Below are positions 52,227 to 61,320 of a stretch of 64,000 nt of DNA, one piece after another. Within the stretch, counting starts at the first letter, position 1, and each line of letters begins with the position of its first letter. The notes beneath the pieces were generated by a model, which was given only the letters and a program-made list of their open reading frames with translations, was not told the origin of the DNA and searched no databases. The position numbers and the translations under genes were made by a program. Origin of the DNA: an uncultured Spartobacteria bacterium (GTDB lineage: Bacteria > Verrucomicrobiota > Verrucomicrobiia > Chthoniobacterales > Chthoniobacteraceae); contig CAIURC010000107.1 in NCBI GenBank assembly GCA_903901425.1, positions 1-64,000 on the forward strand, given 5' to 3'.

Positions 52227-55200
52227 TCAGCGCACCTTGAACACGCCACGCATCAGGATGTGATGCCCGGGGAAGGTGCAGACATACGGGTAATCGCCAG
52301 GAGTCTTCGGAGCGACGAATTCGATGGTCGATTCCTTGTTGGCATCAATCAGCTTTGTGGAAGCTAGGATGTCCGCGCTTTGCGGAATGAAGCCGACTTC
52401 AAACCCCTTCGCGCCAAGCTCTGCTGCCTTGGCTGCCACTTCATCCGCCTTGCCCGGGTTCACCACCACGAGGTTGTGCGGCATGCTGTCAGGGTTGGAC
52501 AACGTCAACTTCACCTTTTTGCCCGCTTTCAACGGCAGTTCCTTCAAATCGTAGTTCATCTTCTCCACCACCGTCGCAATCCGGATTTCGGTCAGGTCCG
52601 GTTTGTCCGAGATGATCCCCGACTTTTTGACGGCCTCAGTCTTCTTCTCCGCCGCAGCCAAACTCGGCGTGCCGGGCTTCGCATCGAACCAGTTTTTGGT
52701 GTGCAACGCCGCAAATCGCGCATGCGGTTCGGGTGACTCCAGAAGTTTGCCCAGCAGTTCCGCGTCGTTTTCCCCGTGCTGCTGCTGGATCCAAAGCGCC
52801 TCCAGAAGATGATGCGCGTCCTCCTTCTTCGCGGGATCAAACTGCTTCTTCCATTTCTTCGCCTCCGCCAGCACCTCCGCCGAGTTGCGGCCGCTCAATT
52901 CCACCCGGGTCCGGTGCCGGACACCGTCCACCGGATGCTTGAGGTTTTCAAGAAGAGCAGGAATCGGCTGGCCCGCAATCTTGACCTTCGGCTGCAACGC
53001 CCTGCCTTCCGCGGTGATCCGGTAAATCCGGCCATGGAGATGGTCCCGGTTGGGGTCCCGGACGTTGTGCTGCATGTGGCCAATGATCACGTTCTGCCAG
53101 TCGGCCAGAAACAGCGACCCGTCTTCGCCGAACACCGCGTCTGCGGGCCGGAAGTTTTTGTCGCCGCTCATCAGGAACCCCTTGGAGGCCTGGGGCGCCT
53201 TGCTGCCATCGGCCATGACTTCCTCCACGTTCAAATCGGCGCCGGCAGGTTCTCCCCAGACGCTGCCATCGGCCGTGTTCCGGGCGAGTTTGTAATGTTT
53301 CACCCCGCGGAACCCGATCACATTGCAGATGAGGAAATCGCCCTGCATGGATTCCGGGAAATGCGTGCTTGAAACGATCTCCGAGGCTGTCACGGGGCGC
53401 ACTTCCTTTTTCAGCAGCTCATGCATCTTGAATCCGCTGCCCTCAGGACGGACCTGGTAGGCGCGACCACCCGTGCCGTCGGTGGCGTACTGGTAGCCCC
53501 AGTAGTCGAAACTGGTCCCGTGCGGGTTGGGGCTGTTGGTGGCTTGGAACGTCACGCTGTAGCGGCGCGGGTCAAACCGGAACAGGCCGGAATTGCCCGT
53601 CTGCAACGAGGTGCCCCAGGGATGCTCGTGGTTGTGGACTAGGAAAATCCCGCTCTGCCAGTAGATGCCGCCATCCGGCCCGAGGATCAGATTGTTTGCT
53701 GCGTGATGCGTGTCCGCAGTGCCGAATCCCTGAAGAAGGACGGTACGCTGATCGGCTTTGTCGTCGCCATCCGTGTCCTTGAGAAACACCAACTCGGAAC
53801 TGGTCGTCACCAGCACACCACCATTCCAGAGCTCGAATCCGAGCGGGTTCTGGATCCGGGCAAATTCGGTGACCCGGTCGGCGCGACCATCCGAGTTGTC
53901 GTCATGGAGAATGAGGAGGGCGTCGTTCATTTCCTTGCCTGGCTCCCATTTCGGGTAGGTCGGCCAGACTGCGGCCCAGAGGCGGCCCTTGGGATCGACC
54001 TGAAGCTGGACGGGATTGACCAAGCCGGGGAACTGGCCTTCCTCGGCAAAAAGTTCGATTTTGAACCCAGGCGCAATGGCGATCGAGGAGATCGCCTCTT
54101 TGCCGCCCTGATACTTTAAAACGCCCTCCTTCATGGCGCTAGAGCTCTTGCTGCCGCCCCCGACATTCGAGATCACCGGGACGGGTTTCGGCATGTTGGA
54201 GTCGTCGAGCTTGTGCTGTTTACCGGCCGCCAGCGCCCAGACATGCTCGTCCCGGTTGGCAGTCAGCACATCCAGCATCGCCATTTCGTGGACCAACACC
54301 TCGGCATTGGTCTGGTTGTTGACGAACGCCAGAGTGGACCGGCCGCCCCAGACATCGTTCTCGTCCGTGGCACGCGCCCGGTTGAACCAGTGGAAATCCT
54401 TGTCCAGAACCGCCTCGCGGAGCTTCGCCATGGAGGAGGACACGCCCACTTCCCGGCCCAGCAAGGCCTTGGCTATGAACTCGGAAACCGCCTTGTAGCC
54501 GTCCTCATTGAGGTGCACACCGTTCAGGGTCAGTGCCCGCTTCGCACTTCCAAAAAGGGCCAGGCTCGGATGATAGAGGTCCACATACGCCACTCCGGCC
54601 TCCTTGGCCGCAGCTTCGGTGGCTGCCGCATACGCCTCCAAACGCTGGTTGTGTTCCTTGCCATCCGGCAACAACGGCGTCTTCAAGTTTTCAAAAGCCG
54701 TCGGGCTGAACAGCACGATCCGCGGGAAACTCTTCCCATTCGGCTGCAGCCCCCGCGTCTTCTGAACAAATTCCACCAGTTGTTTCCGGTACTCGTCCGG
54801 TTTCCCGTCAAACGACTCGTTGTACCCGTAAAAAGCGAAAACCACGTCCGCCTTGGCCTCCCGCAGGAGCGCCTCCACGGACGGCACGTTCGCACTCCGG
54901 GGCGCACTGTTCACGCGGTCCCCACTCGTCGCCAGATTCCGGAACCGGACCTGTTTCCCATTCAACTGGCTCTGCAAGAGCGTTTCCAGCCAGCCGTCAG
55001 CATGCATCCGTTCCGCCAGTCCGTTGCCCACCACCGCCACCACGTCTTTCTCCTGAAACGCGAACGGGGCGGCATCCTTGTACCCCGCAGGCACTGGCAC
55101 TGCCGGCGGCAACTGCGCGGCAGCAGGCGCGGGCTTTCTCTCAGACTGCGCGGGCTTCGCCTCGGCTTTTTTCGGGGCTGCAGCCGGCGCACTGGTGTTG

Positions 55201-56213
55201 TGATTCGCCGGGATCGGGCTTTCAAACCCGTTGTACACGGCAGGCTTCACTCCCCGCGCATGCCCCATCCCCTTGAACGTGTTGGGCTCGTACTTGCCCA
55301 CAAACCCAATTTCCGATTCAGGCTGGATCTGCCCTTCAAGGCCCAGAATCCAGTACACACCGTTCACCAGCATCCGCCGGTATCCGGGATTCAGCAGGTC
55401 CTCCGAGGCCCCGTAGAGCGAGGTGAAGACCCGCCCTTCCTTGCCACCTGCAACTTTGTAGGTCCGCGTCCATTCACTGGCCATCGGCGGCTTGCTCGCA
55501 TCTGGCGCAGCACCGGCATCCATCGCCATCAGCGGCTGGGCCATCGTCAGAATCGTCCAGTCCGGCGCAGGTTCCGCGTTGTAGCCACCGGCCTGCACGT
55601 GCACATCTTTCACACCACGCAGAATCGGGTGAGCGGACTGCGCCGGCACTGCGGTGATCCGGGTGCTCTGCTGGTGGTTCTTTCCATAATGTCCCACCCA
55701 AGTCTGCCCCAGAACCTGGTGCCCGAATCCCTTCAGAAAATCCGTGCCGTCGTACGTGAAATGGTACCGGTAATAAGGGTCGTCCTTCCGGTCCTTGGGA
55801 TAACTGAAGGCGTGCGTCGATGTGCGCAACCCCATCACCGGTCCGCCCCGCTTCAGATACCCATCCAGATGCTTCATCTGATCCGGGGGCAATGCCAGAA
55901 ACCGGGTGAAAATCACCAGTCCATCCGCCTGGTCCAGTTCTTCCATCCCGGGGATGTTCGAAACGCCCGCCTCAATCTCCCCATTCTTGTCCACGCCAAA
56001 CAATACCCGGCATTCGATCCCGTGGTGCTTGGCCAGAATCCGGGCCAGTGCCGGGATGGTTTCCTCGGAGCGGTACTCATGGTCACTGGCCATCAGAACC
56101 AGTTTTTTACCCTTGGGAGCGGTTCCCGCGGGGTAAACAACCGGGTTCGCGTAGAGCGGGCACACTGCGGCGACCAAATAAGCTGCGCCGAGCAGCAGGA
56201 TTTTTTTCTTCAT
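52227..56213 (-). CDS. ThuA-SGNH-PVC dehydrogenase-azurin fusion protein
   Basis: A 1328-residue exported protein. Domains in order: signal peptide (MKKKILLLGAAYLVAAVC); ThuA (about 35-310, KKLVLMASDHEYRSEETIP, VNGVYWILGLEG); a Pro/Ala linker; an SGNH-hydrolase fold (about 390-600) with degenerate catalytic blocks (VVGNGLAER where GDS is expected, FYGYNES, LNGVHLNEDGY); the dehydrogenase propeller (about 690-1130, GRLWAAVWPTYPKW, DTHHAANNLILGPDGGIYWQ); a short helical HEAT-like part; and a C-terminal blue-copper domain with MPHN, then Cys1312, His1317 and Met1321 in VCTFPGHHILM, spaced as in azurin. The copper site could pass electrons from the propeller. The start at 56213 gives the signal peptide. 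Confidence 0.88.
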   Translation of the reverse strand: MKKKILLLGAAYLVAAVCPLYANPVVYPAGTAPKGKKLVLMASDHEYRSEETIPALARILAKHHGIECRVLFGVDKNGEIEAGVSNIPGMEELDQADGLVIFTRFLALPPDQMKHLDGYLKRGGPVMGLRTSTHAFSYPKDRKDDPYYRYHFTYDGTDFLKGFGHQVLGQTWVGHYGKNHQQSTRITAVPAQSAHPILRGVKDVHVQAGGYNAEPAPDWTILTMAQPLMAMDAGAAPDASKPPMASEWTRTYKVAGGKEGRVFTSLYGASEDLLNPGYRRMLVNGVYWILGLEGQIQPESEIGFVGKYEPNTFKGMGHARGVKPAVYNGFESPIPANHNTSAPAAAPKKAEAKPAQSERKPAPAAAQLPPAVPVPAGYKDAAPFAFQEKDVVAVVGNGLAERMHADGWLETLLQSQLNGKQVRFRNLATSGDRVNSAPRSANVPSVEALLREAKADVVFAFYGYNESFDGKPDEYRKQLVEFVQKTRGLQPNGKSFPRIVLFSPTAFENLKTPLLPDGKEHNQRLEAYAAATEAAAKEAGVAYVDLYHPSLALFGSAKRALTLNGVHLNEDGYKAVSEFIAKALLGREVGVSSSMAKLREAVLDKDFHWFNRARATDENDVWGGRSTLAFVNNQTNAEVLVHEMAMLDVLTANRDEHVWALAAGKQHKLDDSNMPKPVPVISNVGGGSKSSSAMKEGVLKYQGGKEAISSIAIAPGFKIELFAEEGQFPGLVNPVQLQVDPKGRLWAAVWPTYPKWEPGKEMNDALLILHDDNSDGRADRVTEFARIQNPLGFELWNGGVLVTTSSELVFLKDTDGDDKADQRTVLLQGFGTADTHHAANNLILGPDGGIYWQSGIFLVHNHEHPWGTSLQTGNSGLFRFDPRRYSVTFQATNSPNPHGTSFDYWGYQYATDGTGGRAYQVRPEGSGFKMHELLKKEVRPVTASEIVSSTHFPESMQGDFLICNVIGFRGVKHYKLARNTADGSVWGEPAGADLNVEEVMADGSKAPQASKGFLMSGDKNFRPADAVFGEDGSLFLADWQNVIIGHMQHNVRDPNRDHLHGRIYRITAEGRALQPKVKIAGQPIPALLENLKHPVDGVRHRTRVELSGRNSAEVLAEAKKWKKQFDPAKKEDAHHLLEALWIQQQHGENDAELLGKLLESPEPHARFAALHTKNWFDAKPGTPSLAAAEKKTEAVKKSGIISDKPDLTEIRIATVVEKMNYDLKELPLKAGKKVKLTLSNPDSMPHNLVVVNPGKADEVAAKAAELGAKGFEVGFIPQSADILASTKLIDANKESTIEFVAPKTPGDYPYVCTFPGHHILMRGVFKVR

Positions 56214-56452
56214 GGAATGGATTGGGGTCGGGGGGAATGGGCGGGGATTTTTCGGGGAAAAGGACAGGAACCTGAGCAATACATTTCGCAAACTGATCAC
56301 ATTGATTTGTTTGCGCAATGAACTGCACGGGTTGAATCCCGAAACGCTCGGATTCTTAGTGGATTTCCACCTCCGCGGATCATTTGCCGCTCGGGCCCAC
56401 CCGAATTTCACCGTTTCCCTCGCACCGGGTCGCCCGTTACCCTGAGCGCCTT

Positions 56453-57055
56453 ATGTTCACAGGCCTTGTCCAAGAATGCGGCACCGTTTCCCAAGTCGAA
56501 CTGTCCCCAGCAGGAGCCCGGCTGACCCTTGAGGCTCCCAAAATGGCGGCCGACGCCCAGCTCGGGGACAGCATTGCCGTCAACGGTTGCTGCCTGACGG
56601 TAGCCGCGAGACCGGAAGGCCTTCTTCAGTTTGATCTTCTGGCCGAGACCCTCCGGTGCACCAATCTCGGCAGCCTGCGCCCCGGCAGTCTGGTGAATCT
56701 GGAGCCCGCTTTGGCTGCCACCGACAAGCTGGGTGGCCATTTTGTCCAGGGACACGTGGACTGCACCTCAGAGATTCTTGCCTTTGAACCGTCTGGCGCG
56801 GACTACCGTCTGGAGATTGGGCTTCCGACGAAAAAGGCGCGGTATGTGGTGCACAAGGGATCCATCGCGGTGAACGGCATCAGCCTGACGGTAGCGGAGC
56901 TTCTGCCCTCGAGTTTTGTGCTCTGGATCATCCCGCACACCTTGGCTGTCACCCAGCTGCGCCAGAGCCGGGCCGGAGATCTGGTGAATCTGGAGTTTGA
57001 TTTGCTCGCCAAATACGTCGAACGGCTGCTGGGAGACCGGCTCGCTGGAAGCTGA
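56453..57055 (+). CDS. ribE: Riboflavin synthase alpha chain
   Basis: A 200-residue enzyme that converts two 6,7-dimethyl-8-ribityllumazines into riboflavin. It has the N-terminal MFTGLVQECGTV and two lumazine-binding half-domains, with GDSIAVNGCCLTVAA in the first and KGSIAVNGISLTVAELLP in the second, plus GHFVQGHVDCTSEIL. The start at 56453 is the standard MFTG start. The gene stands alone; no FMN riboswitch is visible in the 239 bases upstream. Its stop lies six bases from the convergent LysR gene. Confidence 0.95.
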   Translation: MFTGLVQECGTVSQVELSPAGARLTLEAPKMAADAQLGDSIAVNGCCLTVAARPEGLLQFDLLAETLRCTNLGSLRPGSLVNLEPALAATDKLGGHFVQGHVDCTSEILAFEPSGADYRLEIGLPTKKARYVVHKGSIAVNGISLTVAELLPSSFVLWIIPHTLAVTQLRQSRAGDLVNLEFDLLAKYVERLLGDRLAGS

Positions 57056-57061
57056 CCCGTT

Positions 57062-57967
57062 TCAGGCCAGTCCTTCCGCCACGCTCTGGCAGAGTCCAAT
57101 AAAAGTCTCTTCTGCAAGACTTAACCGGCGCCCGTTTGACAGCAGAACCGCCCATTTTCTCCTCAACTTCCGGCGTCCCAGCGGGAGCGTGACCAGAGAA
57201 CCTTCCGCAAGCTCCTTCCGGAGCGTCCAAGGGGCCAGAATGCTTACCCCATACCCAAGCTTCACGAGTTCCTTCGCCGCCTCCACACTGCCCATCTCAA
57301 GAGTGCTGAAGAGCGTGGTGCCCTCCTCGCGGAAATAGTCTTCGATCATCGCGAAGGTGTAGCTGGCCTTTTCGTAGAAGATGTAATTCTGCCGCGGAAT
57401 TTCATCCCGAGTCACCTTCCCGGCCTTTGCCCACGGGTGCAACGGACTGAGAACAAACGCAAGTTCATCCGAAAAAATTGGCCGGATGTCCAAGGCTTCC
57501 TGTTGTTTGGGTTCAAGGTTGATGGCCAGATCAATCTGATGCGCCCGCAACCGCTCCAGGTTTCTGGGTGTGTCCCCGGGTTGAATGGAAATGTCGCAGT
57601 GCGCAAAGCTTTCCCGGAACTCGCGTAACACGGGAGGCAGAATGTACTGGCATGCGGTACTGCCGGCCCCGATCCGCATTCTGCTGCTGCCCCAGCGCCC
57701 CAAGCGCCCGAGCTCCGCCCGCGCAACCTCCATCTCCGAGAGGATCTTTTCCGCCTGAGCAAGAAGCTGCTCCCCCGCCTGCGTCACCAGCACGGTTTTT
57801 CCCACCCTGTCAAAAAGACGACACGCCACATCCCGCTCCAGCGCCTTGATGCTGTGGCTCACAGCGGACTGGGTCAGATTCAGCTCATGCGCAGTCCGGG
57901 TAAAACTCAGAGTTCTGGCGAGCACCACAAAAGCCCGGAGTTGCCTACTGTCGAGGGGTTCGCCCAT
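57062..57967 (-). CDS. LysR-family transcriptional regulator
   Basis: A 301-residue LysR-type regulator. The N-terminal helix-turn-helix is LRAFVVLARTLSFTRTAHEL with LTQSAVSHSIKALERDVACR; the rest is the periplasmic-binding-like co-inducer domain (MRIGAGSTACQYILPPVL, IDLAINLEP). It is divergent from the nitrate-type transporter operon and is presumably its activator; NtcB and Cbl/Nac-like regulators play this role elsewhere. The start at 57967 (MGEPLDSRQLRAF) is preferred to 57988, because the segment between them is one arm of a perfect palindrome that is probably the operator. Confidence 0.9.
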   Translation of the reverse strand: MGEPLDSRQLRAFVVLARTLSFTRTAHELNLTQSAVSHSIKALERDVACRLFDRVGKTVLVTQAGEQLLAQAEKILSEMEVARAELGRLGRWGSSRMRIGAGSTACQYILPPVLREFRESFAHCDISIQPGDTPRNLERLRAHQIDLAINLEPKQQEALDIRPIFSDELAFVLSPLHPWAKAGKVTRDEIPRQNYIFYEKASYTFAMIEDYFREEGTTLFSTLEMGSVEAAKELVKLGYGVSILAPWTLRKELAEGSLVTLPLGRRKLRRKWAVLLSNGRRLSLAEETFIGLCQSVAEGLA

Positions 57968-57988
57968 GCATGAATCTTTTTCATGCAT
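57966..57988. promoter_or_regulatory. Perfect palindrome in LysR/nrt divergent region
   Basis: ATGCATGAA (57966-57974) and TTCATGCAT (57980-57988) form a perfect 9-bp inverted repeat separated by TCTTT. It overlaps the LysR start codon and lies 50 bases upstream of the divergent operon. Size and position suit a LysR operator used both for autorepression and for activation of the operon. A smaller repeat ATCGA-AAAG-TCGAT follows at 57992-58005. Confidence 0.65.
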
Positions 57989-58037
57989 TTGATCGAAAAG
58001 TCGATTCCCGTTTTATGCACATCTGCCACCCGATGGC

Positions 58038-59132
58038 ATGCCAGAGGCTTATGGGGCTGCCATCGCTCCCATGGCTGCTCGCACTCACATCTCAGCACCC
58101 GCCTTGCGCATCGGCTTCGTGGCGCTTGCGGACTGCGCACCCCTGGTGGTTGCCCAAGAGCGCGGGCTCTTCAGCGCAGCCGGTCTGCGGGTTGAACTTC
58201 ACAGGGAGGTCGGCTGGGCCACCATCCGGGACAAGATCATCTACGGGGAGCTCGACGCGGCACAGGCGCCTGCCGGACTCTTGGTTGCGGCAAACTGCGG
58301 GATTGGCTGCATTCCAACGCCCTGTGTCACTGCGCTGATCCTCAACCTGCACGGCAATGGGATCACACTCTCCATGAGCCTTCGCAGGGAGGGCGTCGAA
58401 GATGGTCCTTCACTGGCGGCACATGCACGTTCCCGCGAGGAACCGCTGACGTTCGGCGTGGTGCATTCTCTTTCGTCCCACCACATCCTGCTCCGTCAAT
58501 GGCTCCGAAAGGCCGGCCTGCATCCCGAAAGAGATGTGCGTATCGTGGTGGTGCCTCCCGCGCAAATCCACCGTCACCTCGCAGCCGGCAACCTTGACGG
58601 CTTCTGCGTGGGAGAACCCTGGAACTCCCTTGCAGTGCTGAAAAGGACCGGATGGTGTGTCGCGACCAGCCCGGACCTCGCTCCCGGCCATCCCGAAAAG
58701 GTCCTGCTGGTCACCGAATCCTTCACCAAGCGAAGGTCCAGCGAGCACCGCCTCCTGCTCGCGGCGCTTCAGGAGGCCTGCGCCTACTGCGAACTCCCGG
58801 AACATCGGGATGCGATTGCGGACCTTCTCAGCGCGGACCGCTTCGTCGCCACCTCCCCTGAAGCCCTCCGCCGCAGTCTCTCAGGTCCCTTTGCCTATGG
58901 AGATGGCAGGACCTGCGAAGCAGCCGGACTTCACATTTTTTCGGGAGACCGATGCAACGAACCCTCGGGAGACAAACTCCGCTGGCTGCTGCACGGACTG
59001 CAATCGACGGAAATTGTTCCCGCGGGAACCCTTCCCGAACTCTCCGAATCTGCGCGCTGGTTCCGATCGGACCTGTATCGGGACGCCCGTTCTTTTGCTG
59101 CAGCCACAACCATCCATCCCAACGCCTCATGA
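58038..59132 (+). CDS. Leaderless NrtA-like nitrate-binding protein (NasS-like)
   Basis: A 364-residue homologue of the NrtA/CmpA/SsuA binding-protein family without any signal peptide; an internal ATG at 58071 would also give a leaderless form. Family segments include LRIGFVALADCAPLVVAQER, WATIRDKIIYGELDAAQ and LDGFCVGEPWN, parallel to the same blocks in the exported NrtA encoded next to it. Cytosolic relatives are NasS, a nitrate sensor that holds the antiterminator NasT, and the C-terminal domain of cyanobacterial NrtC. A sensor role is therefore likely. No NasT gene is visible. The gene overlaps the next by ATGA. Confidence 0.82.
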   Translation: MPEAYGAAIAPMAARTHISAPALRIGFVALADCAPLVVAQERGLFSAAGLRVELHREVGWATIRDKIIYGELDAAQAPAGLLVAANCGIGCIPTPCVTALILNLHGNGITLSMSLRREGVEDGPSLAAHARSREEPLTFGVVHSLSSHHILLRQWLRKAGLHPERDVRIVVVPPAQIHRHLAAGNLDGFCVGEPWNSLAVLKRTGWCVATSPDLAPGHPEKVLLVTESFTKRRSSEHRLLLAALQEACAYCELPEHRDAIADLLSADRFVATSPEALRRSLSGPFAYGDGRTCEAAGLHIFSGDRCNEPSGDKLRWLLHGLQSTEIVPAGTLPELSESARWFRSDLYRDARSFAAATTIHPNAS

Positions 59133-60418
59133 AATCCCAACCAAATCCACTCTCACGCCGCCGGTTCCTTGCGCAAAGCACCAAGACCCTCGGGTTGCGT
59201 GCCCTTCTGGCCGGACTTCCCGCAGGCTGGTCAGGGACCGCATATGCCAGCGACGCCCCTGAGACACCAGACGTCAAGTTTGGCATCATCGCACTGACCG
59301 ACTGTTCGCCCATCGTGATCGCCCACGAAAAGGGGCTTTTTAAGAAATACGGAATCCGTTCTGTGGTGGCCAAGGGGGCGAACTGGGCAGCGATCCGGGA
59401 TTCGCTTTCCACAGGAGACAACCAGGCGACGCACATGCTGCTGGGCATGCCCCTCGCCTCAACGATGGGTCTCGCAGGGGCCCCAAAGAAGGAGATGGTT
59501 GTGCCCTGGCTTCTCAACAGGAACGGGCAGGCGATCACGCTCAAACGGGAACTGGCTGGCAAGGTGAGCGAGGATCCCAAGGCACTCAAACCCTTTGCCG
59601 ATGCTGCCAAGGCCAAGGGGACACCCATGACATTCGCCATGACGTTCCCGCCGGGCACCCATGCCATGTGGATGCGTTATTACCTCGCGGCAGGCGGCAT
59701 TCATCCGGGCGACGCCCAAGGAGCCGGAGCCGACATCTCGCTGATCACCATTCCCCCTCCGCAAATGGTGGCCAACATGAAGGTCGGAAAAATGGATGGT
59801 TTCTGCGTTGGGGAACCATGGAACTCCCGCTCCATCGCAGACGAAGTGGGATTCACGGCCATCACCACCCAAGCCATCTGGAAGGATCATCCCGAGAAAG
59901 TCTGCGCTTTCACGGCAGAGTTTGCTGACAAAAACCCCAAGACGGTGAAGGCGGTTCTCAAGGCACTCCACGAAGCCAGCGTCTGGCTCGACAAAATGGA
60001 AAACCGCACAGAGGCCGCCCAGATCGTTTCTGCCCCCACGTACATCAACTGTCCTCCAGAGACCATCCTTGGAAGGCTTCTGGGCAAGTACGACATGGGT
60101 GATGGCCGCAAGTTCCGTGACCCGAATCCCATGATCTTCAGCCTCCGGGACTGCAACTTTCCCCAACCCAAGTTCGCCAAATGGTGGATCACGCAGTTCC
60201 GCCGCTGGGGCTTTGTGGAAGGCACACCCGACTATGCCGGGGTGACGAAAAAGGTGATGCGTCCGGATCTGTACGAGGAAGCGATGAAGGAAATAGGGCA
60301 CACCCATGGAGGCCTGAACAACGCCCCGGAAAAGTTCTTTGACGGCACCGTGTTCGATCCGGGCGCAGACCTGGACGCCTTTGCCAAGAGCTTCCCGATT
60401 CACAGCATCAAAGGCTGA
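59129..60418 (+). CDS. nrtA: Nitrate-type ABC transporter binding protein, Tat-exported
   Basis: A 429-residue substrate-binding protein. The Tat signal PLSRRRFLAQSTKTLGLRAL is followed by the NrtA-type domain: VKFGIIALTDCSPIVIAHEK, NWAAIRDSLSTGDNQATHML, and MDGFCVGEPWN. This family binds nitrate/nitrite (NrtA), bicarbonate (CmpA) or related anions; nitrate is most likely with this operon structure but cannot be proven from sequence. The start overlaps the preceding gene, and the permease gene follows after five bases. Confidence 0.92.
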   Translation: MKSQPNPLSRRRFLAQSTKTLGLRALLAGLPAGWSGTAYASDAPETPDVKFGIIALTDCSPIVIAHEKGLFKKYGIRSVVAKGANWAAIRDSLSTGDNQATHMLLGMPLASTMGLAGAPKKEMVVPWLLNRNGQAITLKRELAGKVSEDPKALKPFADAAKAKGTPMTFAMTFPPGTHAMWMRYYLAAGGIHPGDAQGAGADISLITIPPPQMVANMKVGKMDGFCVGEPWNSRSIADEVGFTAITTQAIWKDHPEKVCAFTAEFADKNPKTVKAVLKALHEASVWLDKMENRTEAAQIVSAPTYINCPPETILGRLLGKYDMGDGRKFRDPNPMIFSLRDCNFPQPKFAKWWITQFRRWGFVEGTPDYAGVTKKVMRPDLYEEAMKEIGHTHGGLNNAPEKFFDGTVFDPGADLDAFAKSFPIHSIKG

Positions 60419-60423
60419 GCCCC

Positions 60424-61317
60424 ATGAAACCGCTTCAGCGACTACAACGCTTCTTTCTGGAGTCCCTGTTTCTACCCGCGGTGGGCCTTCTTCTCTGCCT
60501 TCTCCTATGGCAGGTGCTCTCGGGCAAAACGGTGAAGACCACCGTGCGGGATGACTTCGGGGATCTGGTGACCGTCACCAAACGCGTGGGGCTTTCCAAG
60601 GACCTGCCCAGCCCCGCGGAAACGTGGGCTGCCAGCAAAACGTATGTGCTCCAACCTTGGGCCAAACGCGGGGAACTCGACCAAGGCATCCTCGCATTCA
60701 CCTGGCTCTCCCTCAAGCTGGTGGCGCAGGGGTACGCGATTGCCCTGATCCTCGGCACTCCGATCGGTTTTTGCCTCGGCCTCTCCAAGTCCTTCGCAAA
60801 GACCTTTGACCCCATCATCCAGATCCTCCGGCCCGTGTCTCCACTCGCATGGCTGCCTTTGGGCATGGTGCTGTTTCTGAGCGTCAAAATCCATGTGCCC
60901 GGAGCGGGGGCTCCCTACACCGCCTCTGAGCTCGCTGCGATCTTCACCATCGCCGTGTGTTCCATGTGGCCCACCGTGCTCAACACCGCTGTGGGTGTCC
61001 GGGCCATTCCTCAAGATTACCTCAACGTCGCCAAGGTTCTGAAACTCTCGCGCACCAAGACGCTGCTCAAGGTGCTGGTACCCGCCACTCTCCCCTACAT
61101 GTTCACTGGCTTCCGGCTTTCCCTCGGGATCGCATGGCTGGTGATCGTGGCCGCCGAAATGCTCACGGGCCGCCCAGGAGTCGGAGGTTTCCTGTGGCAG
61201 CAATACAATGCTCTGAACTACGCCCACATCATCCTCTGCATCCTCACGATCGGGTTCGTCGGATACGCCCTCGACCGCCTCATGAGCCTCGTCGAAAGCC
61301 GCTTCAAATCTGTCTAG
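60424..61317 (+). CDS. nrtB: Nitrate-type ABC transporter permease
   Basis: A 297-residue inner-membrane permease with about six helices. The N-terminal helix (LFLPAVGLLLCLLLWQVL) is followed by a polar stretch, then the transport domain with the EAA-type cytoplasmic loop (IPQDYLNVAKVLKLSRTK) and GRPGVGGFLWQQYNALNYAH, characteristic of NrtB/CmpB. It is co-transcribed with the binding protein and the two ATPases. Confidence 0.93.
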   Translation: MKPLQRLQRFFLESLFLPAVGLLLCLLLWQVLSGKTVKTTVRDDFGDLVTVTKRVGLSKDLPSPAETWAASKTYVLQPWAKRGELDQGILAFTWLSLKLVAQGYAIALILGTPIGFCLGLSKSFAKTFDPIIQILRPVSPLAWLPLGMVLFLSVKIHVPGAGAPYTASELAAIFTIAVCSMWPTVLNTAVGVRAIPQDYLNVAKVLKLSRTKTLLKVLVPATLPYMFTGFRLSLGIAWLVIVAAEMLTGRPGVGGFLWQQYNALNYAHIILCILTIGFVGYALDRLMSLVESRFKSV

Positions 61318-61320
61318 CCC

